16,850 nucleotides of DNA from Clostridiales bacterium (GTDB taxonomy: Bacteria > Bacillota > Clostridia > Lachnospirales > WQUN01): assembly GCA_031254075.1 (NCBI GenBank), contig JAIRVD010000323.1, positions 1 to 16,850 on the forward strand. The letters run 5' to 3'. A program made the translations under genes and the position numbers. Below are positions 14,054 through 16,850 of this stretch, piece after piece (the first letter of the stretch is position 1; every line of letters starts with the position of its first letter). The notes below the pieces were generated by a model. That model was given only the letters and a program-made list of their open reading frames with translations, was not told the origin of the DNA and made no database searches.

Positions 14054-14775
14054 TGGAAACCATCGAAATTCTGGGAATTCCGTTCGCAAAATTGACGCAG
14101 GCGGAAGCCATTGAGATTTTGGAAAATTTTTTCAACGGATCCGCAAACCACATAATCGTTACGCCAAACCCTGAGGGGGTTATGCAAGCACGCAGAAACT
14201 CCGCATTTGCCGAGGCTTTGCTCAATGCCGACCTGTCGCTCGCCGACGGAACAGGCATCGTAGTTGCCTCTTTTTTGTTGCGAAAAAAACTTCCCGAGCG
14301 CGTTCGCGGTGTAGACACAGCCTTCGCATTATTTGAAGCTCTCTGCGCGAAACAACGCAATTTTACCGCATATTTCTTGGGCGGGACTCCCGGTGTCGCC
14401 GAAAACGCAAAAAAAAATATGGAATCGCGTTTTCAATATTTGAAAGTCATCGGCTTACACCACGGATTTTTTTCCGCCGAAGAAGAAAAAAAAATAATGT
14501 CCGAAATAAATAACCTCTCGCCTGACATTCTTCTCGTTTGCACCGGAATGCCGCGCGCGGAAATCTTGGCAACGCGCAACAGAAATTTAAACGCAAAAAT
14601 AACCCTCTGTCTCGGCGGAACCATAGATATCATGGCTGGCAACGTAAAACTCGCCCCTCCACTGATGCGCAAACTCGGTCTCGAATGGTTTCACCGCCTA
14701 ATCCGCCAACCATCCCGCGCAAAACGAATGCTCGACATCCCACGTTTCATTTTCGCAGTTTTATTCCAAAAATAA
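14053..14775 (+). CDS. tagA: TagA/WecG/CpsF family (GT26) N-acetylmannosaminyltransferase-like protein
   Basis: A 240-residue GT26 glycosyltransferase. TagA adds ManNAc to undecaprenyl-PP-GlcNAc to form the linkage unit of wall teichoic acid; WecG makes a related enterobacterial intermediate. Visible are TPNPEGVMQARRN (37-49) with T37, LADGTGIV (63-70) with the presumed catalytic D65, RVRGVD (83-88), FLGGTPGVAENA (108-119), LGGTIDIMAGNVKLAPP (187-203) and the basic membrane-contact tail LGLEWFHRLIRQPSRAKR (208-225). One family residue differs: the usual PRQE reads PRAE (167-170), so the conserved Gln is Ala. The start ATG shares its A with the TAA of the SCP2-fusion gene (TAATG), so translation is likely coupled. 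The substrate is inferred from the family. The TagO-like enzyme at 6247-7227 could supply the lipid-linked GlcNAc acceptor. Confidence 0.88.
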   Translation: METIEILGIPFAKLTQAEAIEILENFFNGSANHIIVTPNPEGVMQARRNSAFAEALLNADLSLADGTGIVVASFLLRKKLPERVRGVDTAFALFEALCAKQRNFTAYFLGGTPGVAENAKKNMESRFQYLKVIGLHHGFFSAEEEKKIMSEINNLSPDILLVCTGMPRAEILATRNRNLNAKITLCLGGTIDIMAGNVKLAPPLMRKLGLEWFHRLIRQPSRAKRMLDIPRFIFAVLFQK

Positions 14776-14807
14776 AAAACCTCGGATTATTTTCCAAGGT
14801 TTTTTTC
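14774..14807 (+). terminator. Intrinsic terminator after the tagA-like gene
   Basis: AACCT-C-GGA and TCC-A-AGGTT pair with one mismatch and an AT-rich loop. An A-tract precedes the stem and a run of seven T follows, so it may also stop the ferredoxin transcript coming from the other strand. Confidence 0.8.
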
Positions 14808-14827
14808 TCTTCTATGTTCTTTTCTTC

Positions 14828-14995
14828 TTACTCCTGCACGCAAGCAGATACCGGGCAAGTGTTGGCGCAAGCGCCGCACGCGATGCATTCCGGAGCATTA
14901 ATTACATAAGGCGTTCCCTCGGAAATGCAGCTTGTGGGGCATTGGTCTACGCAAGCACCACATGAAATACAGGCATCTGTAATTTTGTAAGCCAT
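14828..14995 (-). CDS. 2[4Fe-4S] ferredoxin, clostridial type
   Basis: A 55-residue protein beginning MAYKITDACISCGACVDQC. Two cluster motifs are complete: C9-x2-C12-x2-C15-x3-C19-P and C37-x2-C40-x2-C43-x3-C47-P. The length and the ends (MAYKI at the start, VQE at the end) agree with classical clostridial ferredoxins. It is a low-potential electron carrier in the cytoplasm, serving enzymes such as pyruvate:ferredoxin oxidoreductase, hydrogenase or flavoproteins; the Isf-like protein nearby is a possible partner. Two further cysteines (C23 and C51) are outside the motifs. GGAGGTGG lies 7 bases before the ATG. It is a monocistronic gene, convergent with tagA across the shared terminator and divergent from the Ig-repeat gene. 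Confidence 0.95.
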   Translation of the reverse strand: MAYKITDACISCGACVDQCPTSCISEGTPYVINAPECIACGACANTCPVSACVQE

Positions 14996-15016
14996 AAAAT
15001 GACCACCTCCGCAATT

Positions 15017-15045
15017 ATAATAACACGCGATTGTATGTGCTGCAA
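15017..15045 (-). promoter_or_regulatory. Possible ferredoxin promoter
   Basis: On the minus strand TTGCAG (15040-15045, 3 of 6) is followed after 17 bp by TATTAT (15017-15022, 5 of 6). A perfect TATAAT overlaps it at 15014-15019 but has no suitable -35. Either choice gives a very short leader that begins close to the GGAGGTGG. Confidence 0.4.
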
Positions 15046-15050
15046 CAAAA

Positions 15051-15079
15051 TTGACATATTATTCCGATGACTTTATAGT
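15051..15079 (+). promoter_or_regulatory. Strong promoter of the Ig-repeat protein gene
   Basis: A perfect TTGACA (15051-15056), a 17-bp spacer and TATAGT (15074-15079, 5 of 6). Transcription should begin near 15086. This excludes the in-frame ATG at 15080 as the start of the downstream gene. Confidence 0.75.
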
Positions 15080-15127
15080 ATGATATTGGAAAGATTCATA
15101 AGAATATGTAAAAAGGAGATGTTGAAA

Positions 15128-16738
15128 TTGATTTCGAAAACAGGATTTTCAGTTTTAAGAATTTTTGCGGCAACAGCGGTTGCGTTTTTGTTTATCGCGG
15201 CCGTTCCTGTTACGGCAGAACCTGCGTTTACGAACGTAGCAATGGACCGTTCGAATATAGCGCCGGGGCAAAGCATAACGTTTTCGGTAAGAACTACTTC
15301 GCAAACGCAGTTTGTTTTCGCGCTGGTTGACGGCGTAAGAACGCAGGGTTCGCGTTCTTCGGGAAATAACTGGTCGCTGACTGTTACGCCTACGCGTTCA
15401 TCCACTGTCACGATTTACGCAAACAGCGTTAACAACGAAAGCGGCGCGTCAAGCGTCAGTATCCCGATTACCGTGTCGGGAACCACGGCGAACACCTCGA
15501 CAACGACGACGGTGACAATTCCTGCGGCTCCTGCCGACTTGGGACCCGTCGCAATCGCGAGCATCACGGAAACCCCCGCAACAGCGTCGGGACAGGTTCA
15601 ACTTACCGTTGTAACAGGAATCGAAACTACGGACGTCTGGGCAAACTTTGACAGAGTAAATAACGCCCGCGGAACAGGTAGATTCGCCCGTGGAGAAATG
15701 ATTTCACAAGGTACAAACCATCGTATTTGGACAATAAATTTCCGCCCTGCAGCATGGGCAGCGCAGGAAGTTGAAATAGGCTCCAACCGAAGCTACAACT
15801 GGCCGGGTGCGGCAACACGAACCCACAACTTAACACTTTCTCAGCCGTTTGTTTCCCCGACTAATCCGACAATCCAAAGCGTTACCGTAAGCAACCGCAA
15901 TGTTTCCGAAAGCGGAAGCATTACGTTTACGATTCGCACAAACGCCGATGCCGAACATGTTTGGGTACGCACCGTTGACGGCAGAGAAATCAACGCGTCG
16001 CGCTCAAATACTTCCTCGTCAACGCGCAACTGGACAGTCACATTCAATCCGTCACGCTCCGGCAACGTAGTTGTTTTCGCAAACACCACCAGAACCGAAA
16101 CGGGTGCGGCTTCACGCAACGAAAATATTTCTGTCGGGACTTGGAATGCCTCCATTGTCGGAACGCCAACGGCTTCTTGGATTACAAGTAGCACTCTCAG
16201 AATCACCGTCACAACCAACCAACACGCTGAATCCGTATGGGTCGTTGTTCCCGGTAACAGCAACCGCGTCGAACTCACCAGAACAAACAGCGGCTCAGGC
16301 AATCGTACTTGGTCCGTTGACACATGGTCCGGCTCCACTTCTTCAGGAACAATCTCCGTCGGCGTTTCCAGCCAAACCGGTAACGTCCACAACCTATCTG
16401 CTGACGACACGCGAAGCATCTGGAGTACAACCAATAACAGCTCCGCCCAAATTCTCAACATCAGCCCGAGCCGTTCACAATCAATTCATTCAGGCGGCAT
16501 TGCTGAGTTCCGCGTTACAACTTCTTCCGACGTTCACACCCTTCAAGCCTCCGGATGGGGAAGCAATTTCACCGTTGAAACCTATCGCAACCGCACCCTT
16601 AATGACGGCACTATCGAATGGCTTGTGTGGGCGCAGCCCCTCACCGGTCAAACCACCTCATCAACAACCTTCACCATCACCGCCCGCAACAATAATGGGC
16701 AGAACGTTTCGGAAACGCTATCGGTATTTATAAATTAA
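15128..16738 (+). CDS. Secreted Ig-like repeat protein, free of lysine and cysteine
   Basis: A 536-residue protein from the TTG at 15128, which has AAGGAG 9 bases before it. The ATG at 15119 directly abuts that site, and the ATG at 15080 lies upstream of the predicted transcript start. A Sec signal peptide (hydrophobic RIFAATAVAFLFIAAVPVTA, about 11-30) ends at a likely VTA cleavage site. About five beta-sandwich repeats of 85-100 residues follow, starting near residues 33, 141, 249, 340 and 441. Repeats 1 and 3 are clearest, sharing GxSITF(S/T)(V/I)RT and N-W-(S/T)-(L/V)-T-V-T. A Thr-rich linker separates 1 and 2. I see no LPxTG, SLH or lipobox anchor, no catalytic motif and no complete domain of known function. 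The mature part is Ser/Thr/Asn-rich; its basic residues are Arg plus a few His, with no Lys. A released surface or adhesion-like protein is the best guess. Confidence 0.8.
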   Translation: MISKTGFSVLRIFAATAVAFLFIAAVPVTAEPAFTNVAMDRSNIAPGQSITFSVRTTSQTQFVFALVDGVRTQGSRSSGNNWSLTVTPTRSSTVTIYANSVNNESGASSVSIPITVSGTTANTSTTTTVTIPAAPADLGPVAIASITETPATASGQVQLTVVTGIETTDVWANFDRVNNARGTGRFARGEMISQGTNHRIWTINFRPAAWAAQEVEIGSNRSYNWPGAATRTHNLTLSQPFVSPTNPTIQSVTVSNRNVSESGSITFTIRTNADAEHVWVRTVDGREINASRSNTSSSTRNWTVTFNPSRSGNVVVFANTTRTETGAASRNENISVGTWNASIVGTPTASWITSSTLRITVTTNQHAESVWVVVPGNSNRVELTRTNSGSGNRTWSVDTWSGSTSSGTISVGVSSQTGNVHNLSADDTRSIWSTTNNSSAQILNISPSRSQSIHSGGIAEFRVTTSSDVHTLQASGWGSNFTVETYRNRTLNDGTIEWLVWAQPLTGQTTSSTTFTITARNNNGQNVSETLSVFIN

Positions 16739-16757
16739 TCAGTCAAATTTAATATTA

Positions 16758-16792
16758 AATACGGCGCGGAACATGCGCCGTATTTTATTTTA
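16758..16792 (+). terminator. Intrinsic terminator after the Ig-repeat gene
   Basis: AATACGGCGC (16758-16767) and GCGCCGTATT (16775-16784) form a perfect 10-bp stem with a 7-base loop, followed by TTATTTTA. It lies 19 bp past the TAA. The remaining 16793-16850 is AT-rich with no feature I can support. Confidence 0.9.
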
Positions 16793-16850
16793 ATAAGAAA
16801 ATGTTTTACAAAACAGAAAATTTTTTTTATTATTAAAAAAATATATTTGA

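Noticed and set aside
15080..15127. ATG at 15080 as the start of the Ig-repeat gene
   Set aside because: It directly follows the -10 element, so it would lie upstream of the predicted transcript start, and it lacks a ribosome binding site.
15841..16461. Long minus-strand open frame (206 codons) opposite the Ig-repeat gene
   Set aside because: It is antisense to a gene with a clear promoter, signal peptide and repeats, has no ribosome binding site, and its Val/Leu/Thr-rich composition mirrors the Thr/Ser/Asn codons of the real frame.
16071..16733. Plus-strand 220-codon frame overlapping the end of the Ig-repeat gene
   Set aside because: It is a shifted frame of the repeat gene; its Pro/Ser-rich product has no recognisable domain and no start signal.

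Overview
The window looks like chromosomal DNA from a low-to-moderate GC, Gram-positive-type anaerobe, most likely a member of the Clostridia. The clues are a 55-residue clostridial-type 2[4Fe-4S] ferredoxin, strong purine-rich ribosome binding sites with several GTG and TTG starts, a TagO/TagA-like pair of wall-polymer enzymes, an Isf-type flavoprotein, and cytoplasmic multi-PAS hybrid kinases with HD-GYP output. No rRNA, tRNA, CRISPR array, phage gene or transposase was seen. Coding density is high. The longest gaps are 193 bp (7228-7420) and 146 bp (10090-10235), so no gene-free stretch exceeds 300 bp.

Left half (1-8488, all minus strand). Read in the direction of transcription: a MurG-type glycosyltransferase, a TagO/WecA-type polyprenyl-phosphate sugar-1-phosphate transferase, a PilZ protein (predicted c-di-GMP receptor), then a compact signalling operon. 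The operon holds an HD-GYP response regulator, a cytoplasmic protein with two CBM22/CBM4_9-like beta-sandwich modules, a 1076-residue hybrid histidine kinase (PAS array, HisKA, HATPase, REC, Hpt), and the start of a second protein related to the beta-sandwich one, cut by the window edge. These four genes overlap or sit 9-12 bp apart. They lie behind one recognisable promoter that contains a perfect 22-bp palindrome. The PilZ receptor and HD-GYP phosphodiesterase suggest a c-di-GMP circuit. The paired CBM-like proteins are the unusual part and the best candidate for an undescribed sensory system.

Middle (8569-14775, plus strand). A lipoprotein of the M1 aminopeptidase fold has lost its zinc and catalytic residues. 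A 96-bp palindromic element follows, then an overlapping trio GNAT / Nudix / GNAT. Next is an iron-sulfur flavoprotein overlapping a MarR regulator, behind a promoter embedded in a 45-bp near-perfect palindrome. After a terminator-like hairpin come a flavodoxin-SCP2 fusion protein and a TagA/WecG glycosyltransferase that overlap by one base. With the TagO-like enzyme, TagA could make the linkage disaccharide of a wall polymer.

Right end (14828-16850). A ferredoxin (minus strand) and a secreted protein with about five Ig-like repeats (plus strand) are divergently transcribed. The repeat protein is remarkable because its mature part has no lysine and no cysteine. It ends at a strong intrinsic terminator. 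The last ~58 bp are AT-rich with nothing recognisable.
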